A stretch of DNA of 64,000 nt from Nonlabens sp. Ci31. GTDB lineage: Bacteria > Bacteroidota > Bacteroidia > Flavobacteriales > Flavobacteriaceae. The stretch spans positions 2,725,501 through 2,789,500 of the forward strand of contig NZ_CP043633.1 of the NCBI RefSeq assembly GCF_012974865.1. Reading direction: 5' to 3'. This document shows positions 25,410 through 34,900 of the stretch, piece after piece (within the stretch, counting starts at the first letter, position 1; each line of letters begins with the position of its first letter). The notes under the pieces are model-generated. The model saw nothing but the letters and a program-made list of their open reading frames with translations, ran no database searches and was not told the origin of the DNA. A program made the position numbers and the translations under genes.

Positions 25410-25994
25410 TTAATTGCTAGAACTCAGATCTACATTTAGTAGTTGCACGATACCAGTTCTGTCGTAATAAGAAAAAACCTTTTGTATTTTATCATCATCG
25501 TTAAAAGAGAAAACGATGTGTTGTCTTACAATTGTAGAACCAGCCTTACCATAAATAGTAACGTCACCATAGTACAGTACGACAACACCAACGACATTAT
25601 ATTGATCAGTTGATTTGTTAGTTTTAAGAGGCATAAAATCAGAGTTGTAGAATTGCATGCTTTCCACACCAGAAGTTTCCCTCCAATTTTTCCAAAAGTT
25701 GATCACATTTTCCTTTCCCTTAATAATGGAACGTGTTTCCATACCTCCATTAGGCCAGTACCATTGGACATCATTAGCAAAGTAAGTCCCTAATCCATCA
25801 AAGTTAAAGTCTTGCATGACATTCAAACTTTCTTGCACAATATCAGCATATTTTTGAGATGCTGCTTCAACTGCTGGTTGTTCTATTGTTACTTCGGCTA
25901 CTTCATTTTCTTTTGTTTCTAAACAAGAAATTAAAAAAACAGAACTAAATAACAGTCCTAATGGTAACCTGAATTTTCTAGTTATCGTTTTCAT
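25410..25994 (-). CDS. NTF2/SnoaL-like lipoprotein
   Basis: This 194-residue protein has a lipoprotein signal peptide (LLFSSVFLISC), a short Glu-rich linker, and an NTF2-like cone domain from about residue 50: LNVMQDFNFDGLGTYFANDV, WYWPNGG, IKGKENVINFWKNWRE, and the last strands RQHIVFSFNDDDKIQKVFSY. SnoaL-like domains bind small ligands or have diverse enzymatic uses. It interrupts the spacing between the B12 permease pair and the binding protein gene without an obvious link to B12. Confidence 0.75.
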   Translation of the reverse strand: MKTITRKFRLPLGLLFSSVFLISCLETKENEVAEVTIEQPAVEAASQKYADIVQESLNVMQDFNFDGLGTYFANDVQWYWPNGGMETRSIIKGKENVINFWKNWRETSGVESMQFYNSDFMPLKTNKSTDQYNVVGVVVLYYGDVTIYGKAGSTIVRQHIVFSFNDDDKIQKVFSYYDRTGIVQLLNVDLSSSN

Positions 25995-26162
25995 TTTGTT
26001 TCCTTTTGAATAACAGTAACTTAAAGGTACTCTTTTTAAATTTATCAGTTTAAAAGAAAAGGTTTACCTGAAGGCAAATATTAATTTATCAATCATTAGA
26101 AAAGTTTAAAAGTCATATTTCAAAAAGAGTTTAAAACAAAACTTTGAAGCCATACCGCCAGT

Positions 26163-27350
26163 TCAATCAGCCTTATTCAAGTAATCAGCTAAAAATACAC
26201 CTGTACTCGCGCAAGCTTGTAACAAATAACCACCAGTAGGCGCATCCCAATCCAACATTTCTCCGATACAAAATTGATGAGGTAGTTTTTTAAGTTCAAA
26301 ATTGGTTGATACTGCGTTGAGATGTATACCGCCAACGGTTGAAATAGCCTCGTCTAAAGTTGTTGTGCTTTTTATTTCTAAAGAGAATTTTTTAATGTTT
26401 TCAGCTAATAAAGCGGTATCTAAATAAGACTCTTTAGAGAGGTACATTTTTAATAAATCAATGGCAGGAGCACTCAATCTGAGCTCTTTTTTCAGAACAT
26501 CTGTAGTAGATCGATACGTAGACAATTTTATTTTAGAATAAACTTTTTCTAAAGTTAATGACGGTTTAAAATCTATATAAACAGTCGCACTTGAATTTGC
26601 TTGTAATTGTTTTCTTATTTGCGGACTCAGTCCATATATAGCGTTTCCTTCTATTCCATATGTGGTAATAACCGCTTCTCCTTTTTGAATGACATTATTG
26701 CAAGAAACAGCAATGTTTTTCAGAGGAATTCCTTCATTCTTTTTTATAAAATTAGTTTTCCAATTGATGTGATAACCGCAATTGGACGCTTGAAAAGCCT
26801 TGGTATGTATTCCCTTTTTTGAAAAAGTATCCAGCCAGCCTCCATCAGAGCCTGTGACTTTCCAGCTTGAGCCACCTAAGGAAAACACCGTATAATCTGC
26901 TGCTATAGAATGGTTATTGATCATAGCATTTCCATAATGATCCCAATCAGAAAAAGTATGCTCATATTTCATAACGACATCCTTTTCTGTAAGGTGTTTG
27001 AGAATTGCGTTAAGTACTTCAATAGGTTTGACACCTTCTTTTGGGTATACTCTTTTACTACTTCCTATATAAGTGGGGATACCTATTTGATCGAGCCAAT
27101 TTCTAAAATCAGTATTGCTAAAATGACAAAGGGCGCTTGCCAAAAAATCGTCTGGTGTATACCTATGGATCAATTGCTCCACAGCTTCAGAATGCGTTAG
27201 ATTAAAACCTCCTTTACCAGCAACTAAAAATTTACGACCTGAAGTTTTGTTTTTCTCATAAATGGTAACCGTGAACTTTTCAGCATCTAAAAAAGCAGCA
27301 AGTAAAAAAGCTGCTGGTCCACCACCAATAATCGCAACTTTTTTTTTCAT
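26163..27350 (-). CDS. NAD(P)/FAD-dependent oxidoreductase, HI0933/YhiN family
   Basis: This 395-residue flavoprotein starts KKVAIIGGGPAAFLLAAFLD (FAD dinucleotide-binding), followed by SGRKFLVAGKGGFNLTHSE, which is diagnostic of the HI0933/BaiN family. GGSSWKVTGSDGGWLD and the C-terminal STVGGIHLNAVS and GEMLDWDAPTGGYLLQACAS match the TIGR03862-type subgroup. It is cytoplasmic and its physiological substrate is unknown. It is on the same strand as, and 58 bp downstream of, the BtuF-like gene, so cotranscription is possible. Confidence 0.88.
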   Translation of the reverse strand: MKKKVAIIGGGPAAFLLAAFLDAEKFTVTIYEKNKTSGRKFLVAGKGGFNLTHSEAVEQLIHRYTPDDFLASALCHFSNTDFRNWLDQIGIPTYIGSSKRVYPKEGVKPIEVLNAILKHLTEKDVVMKYEHTFSDWDHYGNAMINNHSIAADYTVFSLGGSSWKVTGSDGGWLDTFSKKGIHTKAFQASNCGYHINWKTNFIKKNEGIPLKNIAVSCNNVIQKGEAVITTYGIEGNAIYGLSPQIRKQLQANSSATVYIDFKPSLTLEKVYSKIKLSTYRSTTDVLKKELRLSAPAIDLLKMYLSKESYLDTALLAENIKKFSLEIKSTTTLDEAISTVGGIHLNAVSTNFELKKLPHQFCIGEMLDWDAPTGGYLLQACASTGVFLADYLNKAD

Positions 27351-27408
27351 AACGTAAGGTACTAGATATTAGAAAATCAGAAATATTTTAAGTGTCTTTT
27401 GTTATAGA

Positions 27409-28566
27409 TTAATCTCTCAGGGGTTTAAAGAAATACAACTCGTGATCCAGAAGTAGCTCTGGGTGTAGTATTTTAACAAGGTCTTTTAAAACCAGATCTG
27501 GTCTCATGCTGGCTTCTTCGTAATAAGTCACGCCGCCCTTTGCACCTATAGTAAGTGCGTGAGTATACACCTGTTTGTTTTTAAAAGCATCAAAAAGAGC
27601 GTAGGATTTATTATCTGCTAACATTTTAGAATAACTGGTGTATTGTGCAGGTGCAATCCAGTAAGTGGCTTTACGACCGTCTATCAGTACTTTTTCTATG
27701 TTATAGGCTAGTGAGCCATTTCCTTCTGTTGCGGCATAAATATAGTCTGCTCCTGCGTCTTTTAAAATTTTCCCTTGCCAAGAGTTTCCGTAAGGCAAAT
27801 ACCATTGATCCTTCCAAGTCGCGCCACTTAATACTTGTGGCTTCTCCACATTTTCAATATGTTTCAAAGTGTTTAAATATTCCTTTTCTATAGCATTAAA
27901 AATACTGTCGGCTTCCTTTTCTTTACCGTACAACACTCCAAAAAGCTTGATCCACTCTGCTTTTCCTAATGGATGTTCTTCTACCCATTCCCCATTGTAG
28001 AGCACCGGAATACCAGCTTCTTCTATTTTTTGATAGGTAGGATTACTGTCATCGATGCTAAAACCCATTACCAAGTCTGGCTCCAGTAGTATAGTGCTTT
28101 CTACATTCATGAGTTGATTGGTTCCCAGTTCTTTTACTTTTCCAGTTTCGATTAAAGCTCTTATCTCTGGAGCGCTGATATAATCGGTACCTGGAAAACC
28201 AGTCAAGGATTTTTCTTCTCCTAATAACACTAGTGGCGGGATATGAGTAGTGGAAGTCAGGACTATATTTTCTATAGGAATTGGAATTGTTATTGGTGCA
28301 TCTGCTTCTTGAACTAATTCCCTTCCTTGATTTTTAATCAGTTTAAAAGGGTAATTCACAGTACTTTCTGGCCATGGGTTCTTTATGGTCACGTAGTAAC
28401 CGGTCTCGGTAGTTTGAATTTGGAAACCATGGGCATAATTGATCTCGATCTCTTGGTAGGTAGCACCTTCAGATCTTTCCGGTGTGTTTTTAACGATTTT
28501 GTTCTCGTTTTTACAAGATGCTAATACAGAGCAACAAATAAGAAGGTATAGAAAGGTCTTTTTCAT
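27409..28566 (-). CDS. Cobalamin/iron ABC transporter substrate-binding lipoprotein (BtuF/FecB-like)
   Basis: This 385-residue protein has a lipoprotein signal (LLICCSVLASC). The periplasmic-binding-protein fold of type III is shown by IVLTSTTHIPPLVLLGEEKS, SAPEIRALIETGKVKELGT, LEPDLVMGFSIDDSNPTYQK, GIPVLYNGEW and KADSIFNAIEKEYLNTL. It captures the substrate delivered by the TonB receptor and hands it to BtuCD. It faces the cobalamin riboswitch and BtuB-like receptor gene divergently across about 170 bp. A promoter-like TACTTTTG on the minus strand lies close to its start; no second riboswitch is visible on this side. Confidence 0.87.
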   Translation of the reverse strand: MKKTFLYLLICCSVLASCKNENKIVKNTPERSEGATYQEIEINYAHGFQIQTTETGYYVTIKNPWPESTVNYPFKLIKNQGRELVQEADAPITIPIPIENIVLTSTTHIPPLVLLGEEKSLTGFPGTDYISAPEIRALIETGKVKELGTNQLMNVESTILLEPDLVMGFSIDDSNPTYQKIEEAGIPVLYNGEWVEEHPLGKAEWIKLFGVLYGKEKEADSIFNAIEKEYLNTLKHIENVEKPQVLSGATWKDQWYLPYGNSWQGKILKDAGADYIYAATEGNGSLAYNIEKVLIDGRKATYWIAPAQYTSYSKMLADNKSYALFDAFKNKQVYTHALTIGAKGGVTYYEEASMRPDLVLKDLVKILHPELLLDHELYFFKPLRD

Positions 28567-28573
28567 GAGTCTT

Positions 28574-28581
28574 CAAAAGTA
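28574..28581 (-). promoter_or_regulatory. Candidate -7 element for the BtuF-like gene
   Basis: TACTTTTG on the minus strand matches TAnnTTTG, only 8 bp upstream of the ATG, which would imply a very short leader. Tentative. Confidence 0.35.
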
Positions 28582-28712
28582 GCAATAATGATGGGTTTGA
28601 ATGGCTTTCTTTCTGATTTTGATAATTTTCTTCTGTTTTTAAGTTTCTAGGGATGTTTTAATAGTACTTTCGCAGCTTTAAATATGGTTTTTTTAGTTGG
28701 ATGGAAGTTAGG

Positions 28713-28726
28713 CTTTCGCGAAAGCA
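28713..28726. repeat. Iterated palindrome GCTTTCGCGAAAGC upstream of the cobalamin riboswitch
   Basis: A perfect 14-bp palindrome immediately 5' of the riboswitch core, in intergenic DNA. Confidence 0.9.
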
Positions 28727-28734
28727 AAAAAATT

Positions 28735-28895
28735 AAAAGGGAATCTAGTGCAATTCTAGAGCTGTTCCCGCAACTGTAAACAAAATGTCTCTTTACATAG
28801 AGGCATCCTATTTTTGATAGGATAAAATCAATACGGCCACTGAGTCCAGGACTTGGGAAGGCGATTTTATTTTGAAGTCAGGAGACCTGCCACAT
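28735..28895 (+). ncRNA. Cobalamin (vitamin B12) riboswitch
   Basis: The leader of the TonB receptor gene contains the conserved cobalamin aptamer blocks in order: the P3-P6 core AGAGCTGTTCCCGCAACTGT, then GCCACTG and TTGGGAAGGC, and the canonical B12 box AGTCAGGAGACCTGCC at 28876-28891. It senses adenosylcobalamin-type ligands and would lower expression of the receptor when B12 is abundant. It lies about 180 bp before the start codon. No clear intrinsic terminator follows, so control may be at translation start or through a more complex expression platform. Confidence 0.95.
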
Positions 28896-29072
28896 TTTAA
28901 AATAAATTATTGTTCATCTTCGGGATAGAGATAGCGATGAGTTTTATGATAATGCTGGTGGGTACTGAACTTAATTCAGCACTGCCTGCATCGAGACCTT
29001 TTTTGATCGTTGTATCAATAGGATTATTATACCTGCTCCTCAAATTTCCTTTCCGAGCCTAAAAACCTAAAA

Positions 29073-31031
29073 ATGAAAAAACAAATCATCGCCTGGAGCG
29101 CTATGATTGCAGTAGCTGTGTCGGGAAATGCACAAGTAGATTCTACTGCAACAAAACTGGAAGAAGTAATCGTTACGGCTTCGTCAAAATTTGATTTACA
29201 ACGCAAAGACAGTGGTAAACCTGTCATTAAAATTACCAGAGCAGACATTGAAGCCCAGCGTGCATCGAGTATTGCAGACCTTCTAAATCAGTATGCAGGT
29301 ATAGAGATTAATGGTGCTAGAAGCAATGCTGGACAGAATCAAAGCTTCTTTGTAAGAGGAGGGAACAGCCGGCAGGTTTCTATCTTAATAGATGGTGCAC
29401 AAGTAAACGACCCCAGTAATATTTCTAGTGAGTTTGACTTAAGGTTAGTAGATCTCGATCAGATTGAAGAAATCGAAATTTTGAAAGGAGCTGCGAGTAC
29501 ACTTTATGGTGCTAATGCCAGTACCGCTGTTATCAATATTAAATTGCGTAAAGCACCTGTATCTGGTGTACGCGTTAACATAGCTTCTTTTGTAGGGACC
29601 AATAACAGTAGCCAGCAAAACACTTCTGGAATAGACGAGTACAACAATAGTGTACAACTACAAGGAACTGCTAAAAATGGTCTTACTTATGGAGTAGGGT
29701 TGAATCATCAAAGTACCAACGGACTCAGTGCTGCAGAAAGTGCTGACGAAAACGAAGTATTTGACGCTGACCAATTTGACCGCGTTAATCTTTTAAGTCG
29801 CATAGGTTATAACAACCATAAGGACTTCAAATTGAGCAGTTACTTATCTTTTGATGAGTACGTGGCAGAGTTTGATAATGGAGCCTTTGCAGATGGCGAT
29901 AATGAGACTTATAGCCGTCAAATACGATGGGGAACGAACATGAACTGGAAGTACTCTGAGAAAGGAGAACTGGTTTATGCTGATGTCAGTACGCATACTC
30001 GTAGAGATAACAGGAGCAATTTTCCCTCTCTCTTCAATGCAGACGGATATTCTTTAGATCTTTATAATAAATATACGTTTGACTTATCTGAAGATTCTAG
30101 TTTAAAAACCATTCTAGGTTTTAACTTCAATAACCAGACCTATGAAGATTTTAGTATTCCATTCGGTAGTACGGCATTCGTGCAAAATGCCGATACGGAC
30201 GAGGTAAATTTCCAGATTTATGACCCTTATTTTAATGTGGTCTATTTGAGTGGTACAGGCTTTAATGTAAATGCTGGAGCACGATATAATATGCACAGTA
30301 ATTATGATGGGAAGTTGGTTTATAATTTAAATCCGTCGTACCGTTTTAAAGTAGGAGAAAATATATTTAAGGCCTATGCGAGTTATAGTACTGCTTATAT
30401 CACGCCATCGTTGTTTCAATTATATGCGAGCGGTTTTGGAAATGAAGACTTAGCACCAGAAGAAAATGCAACTTTAGAAGCTGGAGTTTCATGGAGTAAA
30501 GACCAAACAAGTATCGGGCTTAGTGTTTTCCAACGGGAAGAAAATAATTTGGTTCAGTTTGTTACTATTGACCCAGTCAATTTTATATTTCAATATCAAA
30601 ATGTGCAGGAACAATTGACCGCTAGAGGAGTGGAAATTATGGGGCAAACTATTTTATTTGAAAGATTAAACTTAACAGCCAACTACTCTTTCACTGAAAG
30701 AGATAATGTACCTCAATTGAGACGTATTCCTAAACATAAAGTAAACGCTAGTGCTAGAATAGAGGCTTTTGAAGGTGCTTTTTTAACAGCGAGATATCAA
30801 TACAATCACCAACGAGCAGATGCGTTTTTTGACCTCAATACTTTTAGTACACAAAACGTAGAGTTAGAAAGCTACCAATTAGTGGATCTCGATGCGACTT
30901 ATAAATTAAATTCTAAAGAAGTAACCTTTTTTCTAGGGGTATCTAATGTACTGGACGAGGATTTTCAAGAAGCAGTAGGTTTTCAAACCAGAGGGCGCAA
31001 TTATAAAGTAGGAGTTCGCCTAGGGTTTTAA
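29073..31031 (+). CDS. btuB: TonB-dependent vitamin B12 receptor (BtuB-like)
   Basis: This 652-residue outer membrane receptor has a signal peptide (ending SGNAQ) and a TonB-box-like LEEVIVTASS. The plug domain (ITRADIEAQRASSIADLLNQ, NQSFFVRGGNSRQVSILIDG, QIEEIEILKGAASTLYGANA) is followed by a 22-strand barrel ending in YKVGVRLGF with a terminal Phe. There is no N-terminal carboxypeptidase-like extension as in SusC proteins. The upstream cobalamin riboswitch makes cobalamin the likely substrate. A hairpin terminator follows at 31105-31138. Confidence 0.93.
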   Translation: MKKQIIAWSAMIAVAVSGNAQVDSTATKLEEVIVTASSKFDLQRKDSGKPVIKITRADIEAQRASSIADLLNQYAGIEINGARSNAGQNQSFFVRGGNSRQVSILIDGAQVNDPSNISSEFDLRLVDLDQIEEIEILKGAASTLYGANASTAVINIKLRKAPVSGVRVNIASFVGTNNSSQQNTSGIDEYNNSVQLQGTAKNGLTYGVGLNHQSTNGLSAAESADENEVFDADQFDRVNLLSRIGYNNHKDFKLSSYLSFDEYVAEFDNGAFADGDNETYSRQIRWGTNMNWKYSEKGELVYADVSTHTRRDNRSNFPSLFNADGYSLDLYNKYTFDLSEDSSLKTILGFNFNNQTYEDFSIPFGSTAFVQNADTDEVNFQIYDPYFNVVYLSGTGFNVNAGARYNMHSNYDGKLVYNLNPSYRFKVGENIFKAYASYSTAYITPSLFQLYASGFGNEDLAPEENATLEAGVSWSKDQTSIGLSVFQREENNLVQFVTIDPVNFIFQYQNVQEQLTARGVEIMGQTILFERLNLTANYSFTERDNVPQLRRIPKHKVNASARIEAFEGAFLTARYQYNHQRADAFFDLNTFSTQNVELESYQLVDLDATYKLNSKEVTFFLGVSNVLDEDFQEAVGFQTRGRNYKVGVRLGF

Positions 31032-31104
31032 GAAAAAGGCGCTTATAAACGATCAAATAGTAGGCTAGCACCCCTATTTTATTAGAAAACCTAAATCAAT
31101 ATCC

Positions 31105-31145
31105 AAATAACCACTGAAAGAAATTTTAGTGGTTATTTATTTTTG
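31105..31145. terminator. Terminator between btuB and the small membrane protein gene
   Basis: AAATAACCACT pairs perfectly with AGTGGTTATTT across a 12-nt loop, followed by a T-rich run. It serves the rightward btuB transcript and overlaps the last bases of the converging small gene. Confidence 0.75.
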
Positions 31146-31358
31146 CAGTCCAAACTTAATCGCAACGAGAAGCAAAATAAAAGAGATGAACCCAAGAAGC
31201 ACCCAGAATACACCTTTATAATTTTTCTTATGCAACTTTTTATCTTGGAGATACATGAATGAAATAATCACAACAAATACGATAAAAAAACCTATTCCAA
31301 AATAAATTTGACCGCTGCTAAACATAGGATCTTTTACAACTAGTGGAAATACATTCAT
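31137..31358 (-). CDS. Small two-helix membrane protein
   Basis: This 73-residue protein has two hydrophobic helices (IYFGIGFFIVFVVIISFMYL and VFWVLLGFISFILLLVAIKF) joined by a basic loop, QDKKLHKKNYKG. It is probably an inner membrane protein. No family recognised. It is divergent from the MazG-like gene across 54 bp; a TAATTTTG promoter-like element lies 17 bp upstream. Confidence 0.65.
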   Translation of the reverse strand: MNVFPLVVKDPMFSSGQIYFGIGFFIVFVVIISFMYLQDKKLHKKNYKGVFWVLLGFISFILLLVAIKFGLQK

Positions 31359-31374
31359 AGAAAACTTATTTTTA

Positions 31375-31382
31375 CAAAATTA
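31375..31382 (-). promoter_or_regulatory. Candidate -7 element for the small membrane protein gene
   Basis: TAATTTTG on the minus strand matches TAnnTTTG, 17 bp before the ATG. Confidence 0.4.
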
Positions 31383-31412
31383 CAAACCAATACTAGCAAA
31401 AGCACCATAGAT

Positions 31413-31808
31413 ATGAAGAAACAAATAGAAAGTGTCCATAAATTTCACACTGTCTTTAAACTAGGTATGAATAATAATCCTGTTGCCCATATAACAGAGC
31501 GCCGCAACCAATTGCGCTTTGAATTGATGAAAGAAGAAAATGAAGAGTATCTAGAAGCTGCTCAAAATAACGACCTTGTTGAAGTGGCAGATGCGTTGGG
31601 GGATATGCTGTATATCCTTTGTGGAACTATTATAGAACACGGAATGCAGGATGTTATAGAAGAAGTCTTTGATGAAATCCAGCGATCCAACATGTCTAAA
31701 TTAGGAGCAGACGGACTACCCACATATCGTGAAGATGGAAAAGTACTCAAAGGACCTTCTTATTTTAAACCTAATTTTGAAGAGATCCTTAACAAAGCCC
31801 TCAAATAA
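31413..31808 (+). CDS. MazG-like / PRA-PH family nucleotide pyrophosphohydrolase
   Basis: This 131-residue all-helical protein has the MazG signature: KEENEEYLEAAQ, then EVADALGDMLYILCGT, with the acidic EExxE and ExxD metal ligands in place. A substrate-specific C-terminal tail follows (NMSKLGADGLPTYREDGKVL). Such enzymes hydrolyse (d)NTPs or phosphoribosyl-ATP to the monophosphate, cleaning the nucleotide pool. It is probably not the histidine-pathway enzyme because no his genes are nearby. Cytoplasmic, monocistronic, with a strong terminator downstream. Confidence 0.85.
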   Translation: MKKQIESVHKFHTVFKLGMNNNPVAHITERRNQLRFELMKEENEEYLEAAQNNDLVEVADALGDMLYILCGTIIEHGMQDVIEEVFDEIQRSNMSKLGADGLPTYREDGKVLKGPSYFKPNFEEILNKALK

Positions 31809-31873
31809 TTATATCAAAATAAGATTTGTTTTTATGCCGTTTTCGCGCCAGCTGTGCAGATCTATTAAAATAC

Positions 31874-31908
31874 AAAAGCGAGTTATTTTTCAATAACTCG
31901 CTTTTATT
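31874..31908. terminator. Bidirectional terminator between MazG-like and T9SS genes
   Basis: AAAAGCGAGTTATT pairs perfectly with AATAACTCGCTTTT across a 4-nt loop. It lies between converging transcripts and is symmetrical for both. Confidence 0.9.
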
Positions 31909-31927
31909 ATTTAGGAACCAGTTGGGA

Positions 31928-34900
31928 TTATCGTTTTAAAGCAAAGTGGCCTTTAAAACTACGCCCGTCAGCTAATTCTACTAAGTACCAGTAATCACTG
32001 GATGGCATAGGAGCTCCATTATAAGTTCCGTCCCATCCTCGACCCGTAGCGCTTACTTGTTTTAATAATTTACCGTGACGGTCAAAAATATAGATGCTCG
32101 CGTCAGGAATGGTTTCTACCGCAATGACTTGCCAGGTATCGTGATACCCATCTTGATTAGGAGTAAAATAAGGAGGTCCGCCTATGATGACAGCACTCAT
32201 AGATACGGTTCCACAACCGTTTTTATCTTTTACATAGATGGTATAGAATCCTGGATACAGATTATTAAATCGCTGGCTGTCTTGATACACGAAGTCATCT
32301 AATGAGAATTCGTAATCACCACTTCCAGTGACAATCGCAGTTAGTGTGTTGGTATTCACTTCAAACTGTCCTACATCGATTCGTTCAATTACCGCTACAT
32401 CAGACTCCACAACCGTTACTGTTGCCGTACTGTCACAACCATCGCTGTTGGTTACCGTTACCGTATAATCGCCACCAGAAGCAACATCAATAGTTTGTGT
32501 TGTTTCCCCAGTAGACCACAGGTAGCTAGAGAATCCTGGGCCAGCGTCAATTGTTTCGGCAACACCTGCACAAATAGTATAAGGTCCTTGGTCAGCAATA
32601 ACAGGTCGTGCAAATACTTCTATTCTAAAAGTAGATAGGTCATAACAATCTTGATGAGCAGCATTCTCTATTCTTGCATAAATAGTTTGTGTTCTAGAAG
32701 TATTGGTATAAGGAAAACTCAAAGCATTGACATCATTGTCAGCATCTGTTGCATTGCTGTGATACGTCACATTGAAGTCCGTTGTACTTTGACCGTTATA
32801 GATCGCAGCATCTTGTGTACTGAAGTCAAATTCTTCAAAACCATCGTTACTGATGTCATCACAACCTACCACGTCAGTTCCAGTTCCTGCCGTAGGCTGT
32901 TCACTTACGGTTAAGGTAAAACTGGTCGTATCAAAACAAACCGGATTTGAGATTGCTTCTATTCTCACAAAAATAGTTTCTGGAGTAATGCTGTCACTTG
33001 CATAAGAAGTAGCTAACGCAGCAGTATTCATGTTGGCATCATTTTGTGATGGGTGGAAGGTGATATTGAAATCACTGGAGTTTTGTCCAGTTAATACTTG
33101 GCTATTTGCCATGCTTAAATCAAATACCTCAGAGCCATCATTTCCAGGATCATCACAAGTAATCATATCCAATACTGGATTTGCCGTAGGAGTAGGACTG
33201 ATCACAAATCTAAAAGTAGTTGTCGTGTAACAGCTATCATTATCAGCATTATCTATTCTAGCAAATAGATTAGGTGTGGTGCTGGTCACTGCATAAGGAC
33301 TGGACAATGGACTTGCATTAGCATTAGCATCTGCTTGAGAGGCGTGATAGGTCACATTAAAACTAGGGTTGGTCTGTCCATCGAGGATCGCACTATCAAA
33401 CTGAGATAAGTCCACATCTTCTGTTCCATCGTTAGACGGATCATCACACACAATAATATCTGCTGGAGTTCCTGCAAGTGGTAATGGGTCTACAAATAGA
33501 TCAATTACAGCAGTGTCGTAACAGCTGTTATTGGCATTGGTCTGTATTCTTACAAAAAGCGTCGCAGAACCACTATTGTAAATAGTAGGTAACGGAGTTG
33601 CTCCACCAGTACTTCCCAAATCAGCATCTGCTTGTGAAGTAAAGTATGCTATGGTAAAGTTAGCGGCGTTTTGAGTTCCTAAAACTTGACTGTCTTGAGT
33701 ACTAAGGTCAAAATCTTCTAGCCCGTCGTTACTAGCATCATCACAAATACGGTATTCGGCAACGTTGTTGGCCACTGCTTGCTCATTAAGGATGATCGTG
33801 ATAGGAGTGGTATTGTAACAGGTTTGATTATCTGTATTGTCTATTCTTGCAACTATGGTCGTTGTACCTGTCGTAATATTGAAAGGACTCGTAAGTCCCG
33901 GAGCGTCAGCATCAGCATCTGCTTGATTCAAGTGGTAAGACACTGCAAAAGTAGAAGTAGTTTGTCCATTTAATACAGCAGCGTCAAATTGTGAAAGCGC
34001 AATATCTTCGGTCCCGTCATTACTAGCATCATCACAAATAATCAAATCTGCTGGAGTTGTTGCTAGGGGTAAATCATCGACTACAAGATTAAAACTTGTG
34101 GTATTATAACAAGTGGCATTGGCTGCAGTTTCGATACGCACAAATACAGTTTCGCCACTACTGTTATAAGAAGTTGGCAGCGGACTTGCTCCTCCGGCAC
34201 TTCCCAAATCGGCATCAGCTTGAGAAGTAAAATATTCGATATTGAAGTTTGCTGGGTTTTGAGTGAGCAGGACTTCTGTATCTCTGCTACTCAGATCAAA
34301 GTCTTCTACACCGTCATTACCTGTATCACAAATACGGTATTCACTAACTGGATTAGCTAATGCTTGCTCGTTGAGAATGATATTGATAGCAGTGGTATCA
34401 AAACAAGTTTGATTATCGCTATTGTCTATTCTTGCAACTATGGTCGTTGTACCTGTCGTAATAGTGAAAGGACTCGTAAGTCCCGGAGCGTCAGCATCAG
34501 CATCTGCTTGATTCAAGTGGTAAGACACTACAAAAGTAGGAGTAGTTTGTCCGTTTAAAATAGTGGTATCAAATTGTGAAAGCGCAATATCTTCAGTCCC
34601 ATCATTACTAGCATCATCACAAATAATCAAATCTGCTGGAGCTGTTGCTAGTGGGAGATCATCTACAATGATATCAAATGATGTGGTATCAAAACAGTCG
34701 GTATTGGCATTATTTTCTATACGTGCATACATGATTTGTCCAGCACTACTATAAAGGTTGCTTACAGGAGTCGCCCCACCTACAGATCCTAAATCAGCAT
34801 CTGCTGGAGAGGTGAAGTATTCTATATTGAAATCGGCTGGGTTTTGAGTGAGAAGAATTTCAGGATTTATAGAAACCAGATCAAAGACTTCAGAATTATT

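Noticed and set aside
28896..29072. Intrinsic terminator as the expression platform of the cobalamin riboswitch
   Set aside because: Only a short CTGAA/TTCAG hairpin is present near 28970, with mismatches beyond and no adjoining T-run; not strong enough to call.
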